64,000 bases of DNA, from the NCBI GenBank assembly GCA_032622095.1, contig CP136064.1, positions 145,285,954 through 145,349,953 of the forward strand, given 5' to 3'. The DNA is from Siphonodentalium dalli (taxonomy: Eukaryota; Mollusca; Scaphopoda; Gadilida; Siphonodentaliidae). A program made the translations under genes and the position numbers. The notes beneath the pieces are model-generated. The model had not been told where the DNA came from. It did not search any database and saw only the letters and a list, made by a program, of their open reading frames with translations. How positions within the stretch are numbered: the first letter of the stretch is position 1; the number at the start of each line of letters is the position of its first letter. Positions 21,963 to 35,578 of this stretch are shown here, one piece after another.

Positions 21963-24900
21963 AAGGAAAATTTGAATTTTACGAAAATTCACGTCTCGCC
22001 ATGATAAGTTGTTAATTCCATATTTTCTTATTTTCAAATGATAATGACCACATTTTGGACATATTTAAAGAAGAAACCCATGCATTCGCATGTAGATAGT
22101 AAAGAAAGTGATAAATCTGGGAATTTTGCATGGACATCCGGTAACATTAGGGGGTCAGGGGGTCTAAAGCCCCTCTCCCACAATTTTGAGGAGTGTTAGC
22201 CCCCCCCATTGGGAAAAGGTGACAGTTGACCCAATTAAGCTTTTCCGGCACCGTGTAGTCTTAACGGGGACCGTATCCCCACCCCAAGTCGGGGGGGGGG
22301 GGGGTGATGATGGCATCACCACAAGAGTTACTGTCGTGCAAAATTGTCATGGCAGGTTTGTTAAACAGACAGTATGCCCTGCCATCTGGTAAAATTTCAT
22401 GTCTGATGCTGTGTCTGATGTTGTATCATTATGTTTAGATATTTAAATTGACTTATGGTTGCTTTATATTGCTATTAAAGTATTTTTTATTTTAATCTTC
22501 TGTTAATTTTGGTAAATGTTTATTATAAATTGCCAAATTCTGCATGAAAAGTGTTTAAAATTTGACAATATATCGCTCTCAAAGTATATATTAACATTTC
22601 CTCTTCAATTTAGTAATATTATGGTATATCAGGGCATACTTCAGTTATACGAGATGCATCAGCTAGTAAAATTGAAAAAAAAACAACTTAATGTTTTGGC
22701 TTTATTTTGAGGATTGACACTAATTTTCAGGATGCCTCATATTGGAAAAATAAACCACTACTGCTCGATATAATCCATTTTTGATTTCAGTAAGGTCTAT
22801 ATTTTGATAAAATACTATAAGAAACGCCGTGTTTCACACTTGTACATATATATAAGGAAAATTTGAATTTTACGAAAATTCACGTCTCGCCATGATAAGT
22901 TGTTAATTCCATATTTTCTTATTTTCAAATGATAATGACCACATTTTGGACATATTTAAAGAAGAAACCCATGGATTCGCCTGTAGATAGTAAAGAAACT
23001 GATAAATCTGGGAATTTTGCATGGACATCCGGTACCATTAGGGGGTCAGGGGATCTAAAGCCCCTCTCCCACAATTTTGAGGAGTGTTAGCCCCCCCCCC
23101 CATTGGGAAAAGGTGACAGTTGACCCAATTAAGCTTTTCCGACCCCCTGTAGTCTTAACGGGGACCGTAGCCCCACCCCAAGTCGGGGAGGGGGTGATGG
23201 CATCACCACAAGAGTTACTGTCGTGCAAAATTGTCATGGCAGGTTTGTTAAACAAACCGTATGCCCTGCCATCTGGTAAAATTTCATGTCTGATGCTGTG
23301 TCTGATGTTGTATCATTATGTTTAGATATTTAAATTGACTTATGGTTGCTTTATATTGCTATTTAAGTATTTTTTATTTTAATCTTCTGTTAATTTTGGT
23401 AAATGTTTATTATAAATTGCCAAATTCTGCATGAAAAGTGTTTAAAATTTGACAATATATCGCTCTCAAAGTGTATATTAACATTTCCTCTTCAATTTAG
23501 TAATATTATGGTATATCAGGGCATACTTCAGTTATACGAGATGCATCAGCTAGTAAAATTGAAAAAAAAAAAACTTAATTTTTTGGCTTTATTTTGAGGA
23601 TTGACACTAATTTTCAGGATGCCTCATATTGGAAAAATAAACCACTACTGCTCGATATAATCCATTTTTGATTTCAGTAAGGTCTATATTTTGATAAAAT
23701 ACTATAAGAAACGCCGTGTTTCACACTGAAAAGGAAAATTTGAATTTTACGAAAATTCACGTCTCGCCATGATAAGTTGTTAATTCCATATTTTCTTATT
23801 TGCAAATGATAATGACCACATTTTGGACATATTTAAAGAAGAAACCCATGGATTCGCCTGTAGATAGTAAAGAAAGTGATAAATCTGGGAATTTTGCATG
23901 GACATCCGGTACCATTAGGGGGTCAGGGGGTCTAAAGCCCCTCTCCCACAATTTTGAGGAGTGTTAGCCCCCCCATTGGGAAAAGGTGACAGTTGACCCA
24001 ATTAAGCTTTTCCGGCACCCTGTAGTCTTAACGGGGACCGTAGCACCACCCCAAGTCGGGGGGGTGATGGCATCACCACAAGAGTTACTGTCGTGCAAAA
24101 TTGTCATTGCAGGTTTGTTAAACATACAGTATGCCCTGCCATCTGGTAAAATTTCATGTCTGATGCTGTGTCTGATGTTGTGTCATTATGTTTAGATATT
24201 TAAATTGACTTATGGTTGCTTTATATTGCTATTAAAGTATTTTTTATTTTAATCTTCTGTTAATATTGGTAAATGTTTATTATAAATTGCCAAATTCTGC
24301 ATGAAAATTGTTTAAAATTTGACAATATATCGCTCTCAAAGTGTATATTAACATTTCCTCTTCAATGTAGTAATATTATGGTATATCAGGGCATACTTCA
24401 GTAATACGAGATGCATCAGCTAGTAAAATTGAAAAAAAACAACTTAATTTTTTGGCTTTATTTTGAGGATTGACACTAATTTTCAGGATGCCTCATATTG
24501 GAAAAATAAACCACTACTGCTCGATATAATCCATTTTTGATTTCAGTAAGGTCTATATTTTGATAAAATACTATAAGAAACGCCGTGTTTCACACATGTA
24601 CATATATATAAGGAAAATTTGAAGTTTACGAAAATTCACGTCTCGCCATGATAAGTTGTTAATTCCATATTTTCTTATTTTCAAATGATAATGACCACAT
24701 TTTGGACATATGTAAAGAAGAAACCCATGGATTCGCCTGTAGATAGTAACGAAAGTGATAAATCTGGGAATTTTGCATGGACATCCGGTACCATTAGGGG
24801 GTCAGGGGGTCTAAAGCCCCTCTCCCACAATTTTGAGGAGTGTTAGCCCCCCCCCCCCACATTGGGAAAAGGTGACAGTTGACCCAAATAAGCTTTTCGA

Positions 24901-27900
24901 CACCCTGTAGTCTTAACGGGGACCGTAGCCCCACCCCAAGTCGGGGGGGGGGGGGGGTGATGGAATCACCACAAGAGTTACTGTCGTGCAAAATTGTCAA
25001 GGCAGGTTTGTTAAACAGACAGTATGCCCTGCCATCTGGTAAAATTTCATGTCTGATGCTGTGTCTGATGTTGTATCATTATGTTTAGATATTTAAATTG
25101 ACTTATGGTTGCTTTATATTGCTATTAAAGTATTTTTTATTTTAATCTTCTGTTAATTTTGGTAAATGTTTATTATAAATTGCCAAATTCGGCATGAAAA
25201 GTGTTTAAAATTTGACAATATATCGCTCTCAAAGTGTATATTAACATTTCCTCTTCAATTTAGTAATATTATGGTATATCAGGGCATACTTCAGTTATAC
25301 GAGATGCATCAGCTAGTAAAATTGAAAAAAAAAAAACTTAATTTTTTGGCTTTATTTTGAGGATTGACACTAATTTTCAGGATGCCTCATATTGGAAAAA
25401 TAAACCACTACTGCTCGATATAATCCATTTTTGATTTCAGTAAGGTCTATATTTTGATAAAATACTATAGGAAACGCCGTGTTTCACACATGTACATATA
25501 TATAAGGAAAATTTGAATTTTACGAAAATTCACGTCTCGCCATGATAAGTTGTTAATTCCATATTTTCTTATTTTCAAATGATAATGACCACATTTTGGA
25601 CATATTTAAAGAAGAAACCCATGGATTCGCCTGTAGATAGTAAAGAAAGTGATAAATCTGGGAATTTTGCATGGACATCCGGTACCGTTAGGGGGTCAGG
25701 GGGTCTAAAGCCCCTCTCCCACAATTTTGAGGAGTGTTAGCCCCCCCCCCATTGGAAAAAGGTGACAGTTGACCCAATTAAGCTTTTCCGGCACCCTGTA
25801 GTCTTAACGGGGACCGTAGCCCCACCCCAAGTCGGGGGGGGGGGGGGGTGATGGCATCACCACAAGAGTTACTGTCGTGCAAAATTGTCATGGCAGGTTT
25901 GTTAAACAGACAGTATGCCCTGCCATCTGGTAAAATTTCATGTCTGATGCTGTGTCTGATGTTGTATCATTATGTTTAGATATTTAAATTGACTTATGGT
26001 TGCTTTATATTGCTATTAAAGTATTTTTTATTTTAATCTTCTGTTAATTTTGGTAAATGTTTATTATAAATTGCCAAATTCGGCATGAAAAGTGTTTAAA
26101 ATTTGACAATATATCGCTCTCAAAGTGTATATTAACATTTCCTCTTCAATTTAGTAATATTATGGTATATCAGGGCATACTTCAGTTATACGAGATGCAT
26201 CAGCTAGTAAAATTGAAAAAAAAACAACTTAATTTTTTGGCTTTATTTTGAGGATTGACACTAATTTTCAGGATGCCTCATATTGGAAAAATAAACCACT
26301 ACTGCTCGATATAATCCATTTTTGATTTCAGTAAGGTCTATATTTTGATAAAATACTATAAGAAACGCCGTGTTTCACACATGTACATATATATAAGGAA
26401 AATTTGAATTTTACGAAAATTCACGTCTCGCCATGATAAGTTGTTAATTCCATATTTTCTTATTTTCAAATGATAATGACCACATTTTGGACATATTTAA
26501 AGAAGAAACCCATGGATTCGCCTGTAGATAGTAAAGAAAGTGATAAATCTGGGAATTTTGCATGGACATCCGGTACCATTAGGGGGTCAGGGGATCTAAA
26601 GCCCCTCTCCCACAATTTTGAGGAGTGTTAGCCCCCCCCCATTGGGAAAAGGTGACAGTTGACCCAATTAAGCTTTTCCGGCACCCTGTAGTCTTAACGG
26701 GGACCGTAGCCCCACCCCAAGTCGGGGGGGGGGGGGGGTGATGGCATCACCACAAGAGTTACTGTCGTGCAAAATTGTCATGGCAGGTTTGTTAAACAGA
26801 CAGTATGCCCTGCCATCTGGTAAAATTTCATGTCTGATGCTGTGTCTGATGTTGTATCATTATGTTTAGATATTTAAATTGACTTATGGTTGCTTTATAT
26901 TGCTATTAAAGTATTTTTTATTTTAATCTTCTGTTAATTTTGGTAAATGTTTATTATAAATTGCCAAATTCTGCATGAAAAGTGTTTAAAATTTGACAAT
27001 ATATCGCTCTCAAAGTGTATATTAACATTTCCTCTTCAATGTAGTAATATTATGGTATATCAGGGCATACTTCAGTTATACGAGATGCATCAGCTAGTAA
27101 AATTGAAAAAATAAAACTTAATTTTTTGGCTTTATTTTGAGGATTGACACTAATTTTCAGGATGCCTCATATTAGAAAAATAAACCACTACTGCTCGATA
27201 TAATCCATTTTTGATTTCAGTAAGGTCTATATTTTGATAAAATACTATAAGAAACGCCGTGTTTCACACATGTACATATATATAAGGAAAATTTGAATTT
27301 TACGAAAATTCACGTCTCGCCATGATAAGTTGTTAATTCCATATTTTCTTATTTTCAAATGATAATGACCACATTTTGGACATATTTAAAGAAGAAACCC
27401 ATGGATTCGCCTGTAGATAGTAAAGAAAGTGATAAATCTGGGAATTTTGCATGGACATCCGGTACCATTAGGGGGTCAGGGGGTCTAAAGCCCCTCTCCC
27501 ACAATTTTGAGGAGTGTTAGGCCCCCCCCCATTGGGAAAAGGTGACAGTTGACCCAACTAAGCTTTTCCGACACCTTGTAGTCTTAACGGGGACCGTAGC
27601 CCCACCCCAAGTCGGGGGGGGGGGGGTGATGGCATCAACACAAGAGTTACTGTCGTGCAAAATTGTCATGGCAGGTTTGTTAAACAGACAGTATGCCCTG
27701 CCATCTGGTAAAATTTCATGTCTGATGCTGTGTCTGATGTTGTATCATTATGTTTAGATATTTAAATTGACTTATGGTTGCTTTATATTGCTATTAAAGT
27801 ATTTTTTATTTTAATCTTCTGTTAATTTTGGTAAATGTTTATTATAAATTGCCAAATTCGGCATGAAAAGTGTTTAAAATTTGACAATATATCGCTCTCA

Positions 27901-30622
27901 AAGTGTATATTAACATTTCCTCTTCAATTTAGTAATATTATGGTATATCAGGGCATACTTCAGTTATACGAGATGCATCAGCTAGTAAAATTGAAAAAAA
28001 AAAAACTTAATTTTTTGGCTTTATTTTGAGGATTGACACTAATTTTCAGGATGCCTCATATTGGAAAAATAAACCACTACTGCTCGATATAATCCATTTT
28101 TGGTTTCAGTAAGGTCTATATTTTGATAAAATACTATAAGAAACGCCGTGGTTCACACATGTACATATATATAAGGAAAATTTGAATTTTACGAAAATTC
28201 ACGTCTCGCCATGATAAGTTGTTAATTCCATATTTTCTTATTTTCAAATGATAATGACCACATTTTGGACATATTTAAAGAAGAAACCCATGGATTCGCC
28301 TGTAGATAGTAAAGAAACTGATAAATCTGGGAATTTTGCATGGACATCCGGTACCGTTAGGGGGTCAGGGGATCTAAAGCCCCTCTCCCACAATTTTGAG
28401 GAGTGTTAGCCCCCCCCCCCATTGGGAAAAGGTGACAGTTGACCCAATTAAGCTTTTCCGGCACCCTGTAGTCTTAACGGGGACCGTAGCCCCACCCCAA
28501 GTCCGGGGGGGGGGGGTGATGGCATCACCACAAGAGTTACTGTCGTGCAAAATTGTCATGGCAGGTTTGTTAAACAGACAGTATGCCCTGCCATCTGGTA
28601 AAATTTCATGTCTGATGCTGTGTCTGATGTTGTATCATTATGTTTAGATATTTAAATTGACTTATGGTTGCTTTATATTGCTATTAAAGTATTTTTTATT
28701 TTAATCTTCTGTTAATTTTGGTAAATGTTTATTATAAATTGCCAAATTCTGCATGAAAAGTGTTTAAAATTTGACAATATATCGCTCTCAAAGTGTATAT
28801 TAACATTTCCTCTTCAATGTAGTAATATTATGGTATATCAGGGCATACTTCAGTTATACGAGATGCATCAGGTAGTAAAATTGAAAAAATAAACTTAATT
28901 TTTTGGCTTTATTTTGAGGATTGACACTAATTTTCAGGATGCCTCATATTAGAAAAATAAACCACTACTGCTCGATATAATCCATTTTTGATTTCAGTAA
29001 GGTCTATATTTTGATAAAATACTATAAGAAACGCCGTGTTTCACACATGTACATATATATAAGGAAAATTTGAATTTTACGAAAATTCACGTCTCGCCAT
29101 GATAAGTTGTTAATTCCATATTTTCTTATTTTCAAATGATAATGACCACATTTTGGACATATTTAAAGAAGAAACCCATGGATTCGCCTGTAGATAGTAA
29201 AGAAAGTGATAAATCTGGGAATTTTGCATGGACATCCGGTACCATTAGGGGGTCAGGGGGTCTAAAGCCCCTCTCCCACAATTTTGAGGAGTGTTAGGCC
29301 CCCCCCCCCCATTGGGAAAAGGTGACAGTTGACCCAACTAAGCTTTTCCGACACCTTGTAGTCTTAACGGGGACCGTAGCCCCACCCCAAGTCGGGGGGG
29401 GGGGGGGTCAGGGGGGGGGGGGGTGGGTGATGGCATCACCGCAAGAGTTACTGTCGTGCAAAATTGTCATGGCAGGTTTGTAAAAAAGACAGTATGTCCT
29501 GCCATCTGGTAAAATTTCATGTCTGATGCTGTGTCTGATGTTGTATAATTATGTTTAGATATTTAAATTGACTTATGGTTGCTTTATATTGCTATTAAAG
29601 TATTTTTTATTTTAATCTTCTGTTAATTTTGGTAAATGTTTATTATAAATTGCCAAATTCTGCATGAAAAGTGTTTAAAATTTGACAATATATCGCTCTC
29701 AAAGTGTATATTAACATTTCCTCTTCAATGTAGTAATATTATGGTATATCAGGGCATACTTCAGTTATACGAGATGCATCAGCTAGTAAAATTGAAAAAA
29801 AAAAATCTTAATTTTTTTACTTTATTTTGAGGATTGACACTAATTTTCAGGATGCCTCATATTGGAAAAATAAACCACTACTGCTCGATATAATCCATTT
29901 TTGATTTCAGTAAGGTCTATATTTTGATAAAATACTATAAGAAACGCCGTGTTTCACACATGTACATATATATAAGGAAAATTTGAATTTTACGAAAATT
30001 CACGTCTCGCCATGATAAGTTGTTAATTCCATATTTTCTTATTTTCAAATGATAATGACCACATTTTGGACATATTTAAAGAAGAAACCCATGGATTCGC
30101 CTGTAGATAGTAAAGAAAGTGATAAATCTGGGAATTTTGCATGGACATCCGGTACCATTAGGGGGTCAGGGGGTCTAAAGCCCCTCTTCCACAATTTTGA
30201 GGAGTGTTAGCCCCCCCCATTGGGAAAAGGTGACAGTTGACCCAATTAAGCTTTTCGACAACCTGTAGTCTTAACGGGGACCGTAGCCCCACCCCAAGTG
30301 GGGGGGGGGGGTGATGGCATCACCACAAGAGTTACTGTCGTGCAAAATTGTCATGGCAGGTTTGTTAAACAGACAGTATGCCCTGCCATCTGGTAAAATT
30401 TCATGTCTGATGCTGTGTCTGATGTTGAATCATTATGTTTAGATATTTAAATTGACTTATGGTTGCTTTATATTGCTATTAAAGTATTTTTTATTTTAAT
30501 CTTCTGTTAATTTTGGTAAATGTTTATTATAAATTGCCAAATTCTGCATGAAAAGTGTTTAAAATTTGACAATATATCGCTCTCAAAGTGTATATTAACA
30601 TTTCCTCTTCAATTTAGTAATA
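21963..30622 (+). repeat. Satellite array, segment 1 (about 10 units of ~890 bp)
   Basis: Head-to-tail units start with AAGGAAAATTTGAATTTTACG (21,963, 22,854 and so on) and end near TTTCACACATGTACATATAT. Each unit contains, in order, GGTACCATTAGGGGGTCAGG, a C-run of variable length, a G-run of variable length about 100 bp later, a hairpin built from ATGGCAGG and CCTGCCAT with a ~21-nt loop, and TATGGTATATCAGGGCATAC. Copies are near-identical. The junction between the second and third units (about 23,725) is shortened, lacking the TGTACATATATAT piece. Small ORFs (64-66 and 60-96 codons) recur in every unit because the units are similar. They lack any known domain and break freely. The tenth unit is cut by an insert at 30,623. 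Confidence 0.95.
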
Positions 30623-31314
30623 AATAGAGAATACCTACGAGTTTTGGTTGAATACCCGAATTATCTTATGAGTGGGTGCAAGGAAGTACAGAATTTCCAC
30701 GAGCGGCTGCAAGCCGCGAGTGGAAATTCTGTACTTCCTTGCACCCACGAATGAGATAATCCGGGTATTCAACCAAAACCCGTAGGTTTTCTTTTTATTA
30801 TATGCGCTATAAACTGCACCAAAACTGCTAATTTTGTCATACAGTTCACTTCAAATTGTTAGAAAGCTTCGACATTTGCATTTTGTTTACATTCCATCAA
30901 TTGATTTGCTCACCACCGAATGACAAATATCGAGCATAGCCGCCATAAGAAATAGTCCCCATTGTTTTATTCTGAAATGATGCGAGAAAATTAATGTATA
31001 CATAATTTAGTGATAAGAATATATTAAAACAAATGAGTTAACATTATAAAAATTAAATAACAGTTTATGAACCGTGAAAATCAATAATTAAAACAATAGT
31101 CCGGCTGTTATTGATACGCTTTGAAACTTAATGTGATTCGCCGCTATAAACCGGAAGTAATCTCCGAAAAAGTAATACTATTGTGTTATCCATCGAGTCG
31201 GTCAGTGTTATCCATCGAGTCGGTCAGTGTTATCCATCGAGTCGGTCCAGGCGATGGATATAACGCTCTACGCCACGGCAATTTCCTACTATTTAATGGG
31301 GAAGCATATAATAA
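30623..31314. mobile_element. ~690-bp insert with a near-perfect palindrome at its left end
   Basis: The satellite unit breaks after TTTAGTAAT(A) and resumes at ATGGTATATCAGGGC. The insert begins with a palindrome whose arms (30,629-30,700 and 30,720-30,791) match almost throughout, including GGGTGCAAGGAAGTACAGAA. The apex GCGGCTGCAAGCCGC is itself self-complementary. The rest is AT-rich, with a three-copy 22-bp repeat near the right end. No ORF of note was seen. It looks like a transposon, but clear terminal repeats or a target duplication were not found. Confidence 0.6.
31183..31247 (+). repeat. Three-copy 22-bp repeat
   Basis: GTGTTATCCATCGAGTCGGTC occurs three times at 22-bp spacing (31,183, 31,205, 31,227). 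CGATGGATA just after forms an inverted match to TATCCATCG of the last copy. Confidence 0.9.
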
Positions 31315-34300
31315 TATGGTATATCAGGGCATACTTCAGTTATACGAGATGCATCAGCTAGTAAAATTGAAAAAAAAAATCTTAATTTTTTGGCTTTATT
31401 TTGAGGATTGACACTAACTTTCAGGATGCCTCATATTGGAAAAATAAACCACTACTGCTCGATATAATCCATTTTTGATTTAAGTAAGGTCTATATTTTG
31501 ATAAAATACTATAAGAAACGCCGTGTTTCACACATGTACATATATATAAGGAAAATTTGAATTTTACGAAAATTCACGTCTCGCCATGATAAGTTGTTAA
31601 TTCGATATTTTCTTATTTTCAAATGATAATGACCAAATTTTGGACATATTTAAAGAAGAAACCCATGGATTCGCCTTTAGATAGTAAAGAAAGTGATAAA
31701 TCTGGGAATTTTGCATGGACATCCGGTACCATTAGGGGGTCAGGGGGTCTAAAGCCCCTCTCCCACAATTTTGAGGAGTGTTAGCCCCCCCCCATTGGGA
31801 AAAGGTGACAGTTGACCCAATTAAGCTTTTCCGGCACCCTGTAGTCTTAACGGGGACCGTAGCCCCACCCCAAGTCGGGGGGGGGGGGGGGGGTGATGGC
31901 ATCACCACAAGAGTTACTGTCGTGCAAAATTGTCATGGCAGATTTGTTAAACAGACAGTATGCCCTGCCATCTGGTAAAATTTCATGTCTGATGCTGTGT
32001 CTGATGTTGTATCATTATGTTTAGATATTTAAATTGACGTATGGTTGCTTTATATTGCTATTAAAGTATTTTTAATTTTAATCTTCTGTTAATTTTGGTA
32101 AATGTTTATTATAAATTGCCAAATTTTGCATGAAAAGTGTTTAAAATTTGACAATATATCGCTCTCAAAGTGTATATTAACATTTCCTCTTCAATGTAGT
32201 AATATTATGGTATATCAGGGCATACTTCAGTTATACGAGATGCATCAGCTAGTAAAATTGAAAAAAAAAAACTTAATTTTTTGGCTTTATTTTGAGGATT
32301 GACACTAATTTTCAGGATGCCTCATATTGGAAAAATAAACCACTACTGCTCGATATAATCCATTTTTGATTTCAGTAAGGTCTATATTTTGATAAAATAC
32401 TATAAGAAACGCCGTGTTTCACACATGTACATATATATAAGGAAAATTTGAATTTTACGAAAATTCACGTCTCGCCATGATAAGTTGTTAATTCCATATT
32501 TTCTTATTTTCAAATGATAATGACCAAATTTTGGACATATTTAAAGAAGAAACCCATGGATTCGCCTGTAGATAGTAAAGAAAGTGATAAATCTGGGAAT
32601 TTTGCATGGACATCCGGTACCATTAGGGGGTCAGGGGGTCTAAAGCCCCTCTCCCACAATTTTGAGGAGTGTTAGCCCCCCCCCCCATTGGGAAAAGGTG
32701 ACAGTTGACCCAATTAAGCTTTCCGACAACCTGTAGTATTAACGGGGACCGTAGCCCCACCCCAAGTGGGGGGGGGGGGGGGGGGTGATGGCATCACCGC
32801 AAGAGTTACTGTCGTGCAAAATTGTCATGGCAGGTTTGTAAAACAGACAGTATGCCCTGCCATCTGGTAAAATTTCATGTCTGATGCTGTGTCTGATGTT
32901 GTATCATTATGTTTAGATATTTAAATTGACTTATGGTTGCTTTATATTGCTATTAAAGTATTTTTTATTTTAATCTTCTGTTAATTTTGGTAAATGTTTA
33001 TTATAAATTGCCAAATTCTGCATGAAAAGTGTTTAAAATTTGACAATATATCGCTCTCAAAGTGTATATTAACATTTCCTCTTCAATGTAGTAATATTAT
33101 GGTATATCAGGGCATACTTCAGTTATACGAGATGCATCAGCTAGTAAAATTGGAAAAAAAAAATCTAAATTTTTTGACTTTATTTTTAGGATTGACACTA
33201 ATTTTCAGGATGCCTCATATTGGAAAAATAAACCACTACTGCTCGATATAATCCATTTTTGATTTAAGTTAGGTCTATATTTTGATAAAATACTATAAGA
33301 AACGCCGTGTTTCACACAATGTACATATATATAAGGAAAATTTGAATTTTACGAAAATTCACGTCTCGCCATGATAAGTTGTTAATTCCATATTTTCTTA
33401 TTTTCAAATGATAATGACCAAATTTTTGACATATTTAAAGAAGAAACCCATGGATTCGCCTGTAGATAGTAAAGAAAGTGATAAATCTGGGAATTTTGCA
33501 TGGACATCCGGTACCATTAGGGGGTCAGGGGGTCTAAAGCCCCTCTCCCACAATTTTGAGGAGTGTTAGCCCCCCCTCCCATTGGGAAAAGGTGACAGTT
33601 GACCCAATTAAGCTTTCCGACAACCTGTAGTCTTAACGGGGACCGTAGCCACACCCCAAGTCGGGGGCGGGGGGGGGGGGGGTGATGGCATCACCACAAG
33701 AGTTACTGTCGTGCAAAATTGTCATGGCAGGTTTGTTAAACAGACAGTATGCCCTGCCATCTGGTAAAATTTCATGTCTGACGCTGTGTCTGATGTTGTA
33801 TCATTATGTTTAGATATTTAAATTGACTTATGGTTGCTTTATATTGCTATTAAAGTATTTTTTATTTTAATCTTCTGTTAATTTTGGTAAATGTTTATTA
33901 TAAATTGCCAAATTCTGCATGAAAAGTGTTTAAAATTTGACAATATATCGCTCTCAAAGTGTATATTAACATTTCCTCTTCAATGTAGTAATATTATGGT
34001 ATATCAGGGCATACTTCAGTTATACGAGATGCATCAGCTAGTAAAATTGAAAAAAAAATCTTAATTTTTTGGCTTTATTTTGAGGATTGACACTAATTTT
34101 CAGGATGCCTCATATTGGAAAAATAAACCACTACTGCTCGATATAATCCATTTTTGATTTCAGTAAGGTCTATATTTTGATAAAATACTATAAGAAACGC
34201 CGTGTTTCACACATGTACATATATATAAGGAAAATTTGAATTTTACGAAAATTCACGTCTCGCCATGATAAGTTGTTAATTCCATATTTTCTTATTTTCA

Positions 34301-35116
34301 AATGATAATGACCACATTTTGGACACATTTAAAGAAGAAACCCATGGATTCGCCTGTAGATAGTAAAGAAAGCGATAAATCTGGGAATTTTGCATGGACA
34401 CCCGGTACCATTAGGGGGTCAGGGGGTCTAAAGCCCCTCTCCCACAATTTTGAGGAGTGTTAGCCCCCCCCCCGCCATTGGGAAAAGGTGACAGTTGACC
34501 CAAATAAGCTTTTCCGACACCCTGTAGTCTTAACGGGGACCGTAGCCCCACCCCAAGTCGGGGGGGGGGGGGGTGATGGCATCACCACAAGAGTTACTGT
34601 CGTGCAAAATTGTCATGGCAGGTTTGTTAAACAGACAGTATGCCCTACCATCTGGTAAAATTTCATGTCTGATGCTGTGTCGGATGTTGTATCATTATGT
34701 TTAGATATTTAAATTGACTTATGGTTGCTTTATATTGCTATTAAAGTATTTTTTATTTTAATCTTCTGTTAATTTTGGTAAATGTTTATTATAAATTGCC
34801 AAATTCTGCATGAAAAGTGTTTAAAATTTCACAATATATCGCTCTCAAAGTGTATATTAACATTTCCTCTTCAATTTAGTAATATTATGGTATATCAGAG
34901 CATACTTCAGTTATACGAGATGCACCAGCTAGTAAAATTGAAAAAAAACAACTTAATTTTTTGGCTTTATTTTGAGGATTGACACTAATTTTCAGGATGC
35001 CTCATATTGTAAAAATAAACCACTACTGCTCGAAATAATCCATTTTTGATTTCAGTAAGGTCTATATTTTGATAAAATACTATACGAAACGCCGTGTTTC
35101 ACACATGTACATATAT
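31315..35116 (+). repeat. Satellite array, segment 2 (about 4 units plus a partial)
   Basis: The remainder of the interrupted tenth unit, followed by four full units, same orientation and period as segment 1. Several units here carry the variant CTTTCCGACAACCTGTAG and CCAAATTTTGG, unlike most of segment 1. The last unit ends at ATATATATAG where the flank module begins. Confidence 0.95.
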
Positions 35117-35578
35117 ATAGGAATCAGGGAGCTAAATGTGTTCTAGAGTCGGGGAGCGAGTACACCGTGGAATGCTAAAGGTGAAGGTAACTGAAGAATG
35201 ACCTTCACCTGATACATGCGACACGTTATTAAAGGATGACATCGCGTTTATTTGATTTGTACATAATATCTAAATAATTTAAACTGGTGAATGAATGGGG
35301 GAATGGATTTTTGTGAGCGGGAAATTTATTTAACTAGCTGCTGTAGTCCTGGGTTTTTCCAGATCAAATTTGGCTGTGAGATAGCCCTGTCGTAGACTTG
35401 GGGATTTATTTTAAAAAGTAAACACATGACCTATGATTTTTCTTGCATTTTCGTGATCAACTGGTGTCAATCTAGCTGGGTAAACATCACTGGTATGGCT
35501 TTCAGGCTTAAATTCAGTGAATTTGGCCGAAACGTTAACACTGTCGCCTATGGGAAACCATTTAGTTTAGTGATTCCT
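35117..35578. other. First array-internal copy of the left-flank module (empty TTAA site)
   Basis: GAATCAGGGAG, then CTAAATGTGTTC (35,132) through ACACGTTATTAAAGGATGAC to AGTGATTCCTAT, running directly into a satellite unit. It equals 11,618-11,718 joined to 21,615-21,962, without the 9.9-kb transposon. It shows the empty insertion site at 35,229-35,232. Confidence 0.95.

Noticed and set aside
22516-22710. A 64-66-codon ORF beginning MFIINCQILHEKC repeated in most satellite units
   Set aside because: It recurs because the units are near-identical. Copies are broken or altered at a length-variable A-run, there is no known domain, and no sign that codons are preserved more than the rest of the unit.
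23077-23325. 60-96-codon ORFs across the C-run/G-run part of satellite units on both strands
   Set aside because: They depend on homopolymer length and change frame from unit to unit; the Pro/Gly-rich stretches are translations of C- and G-runs.
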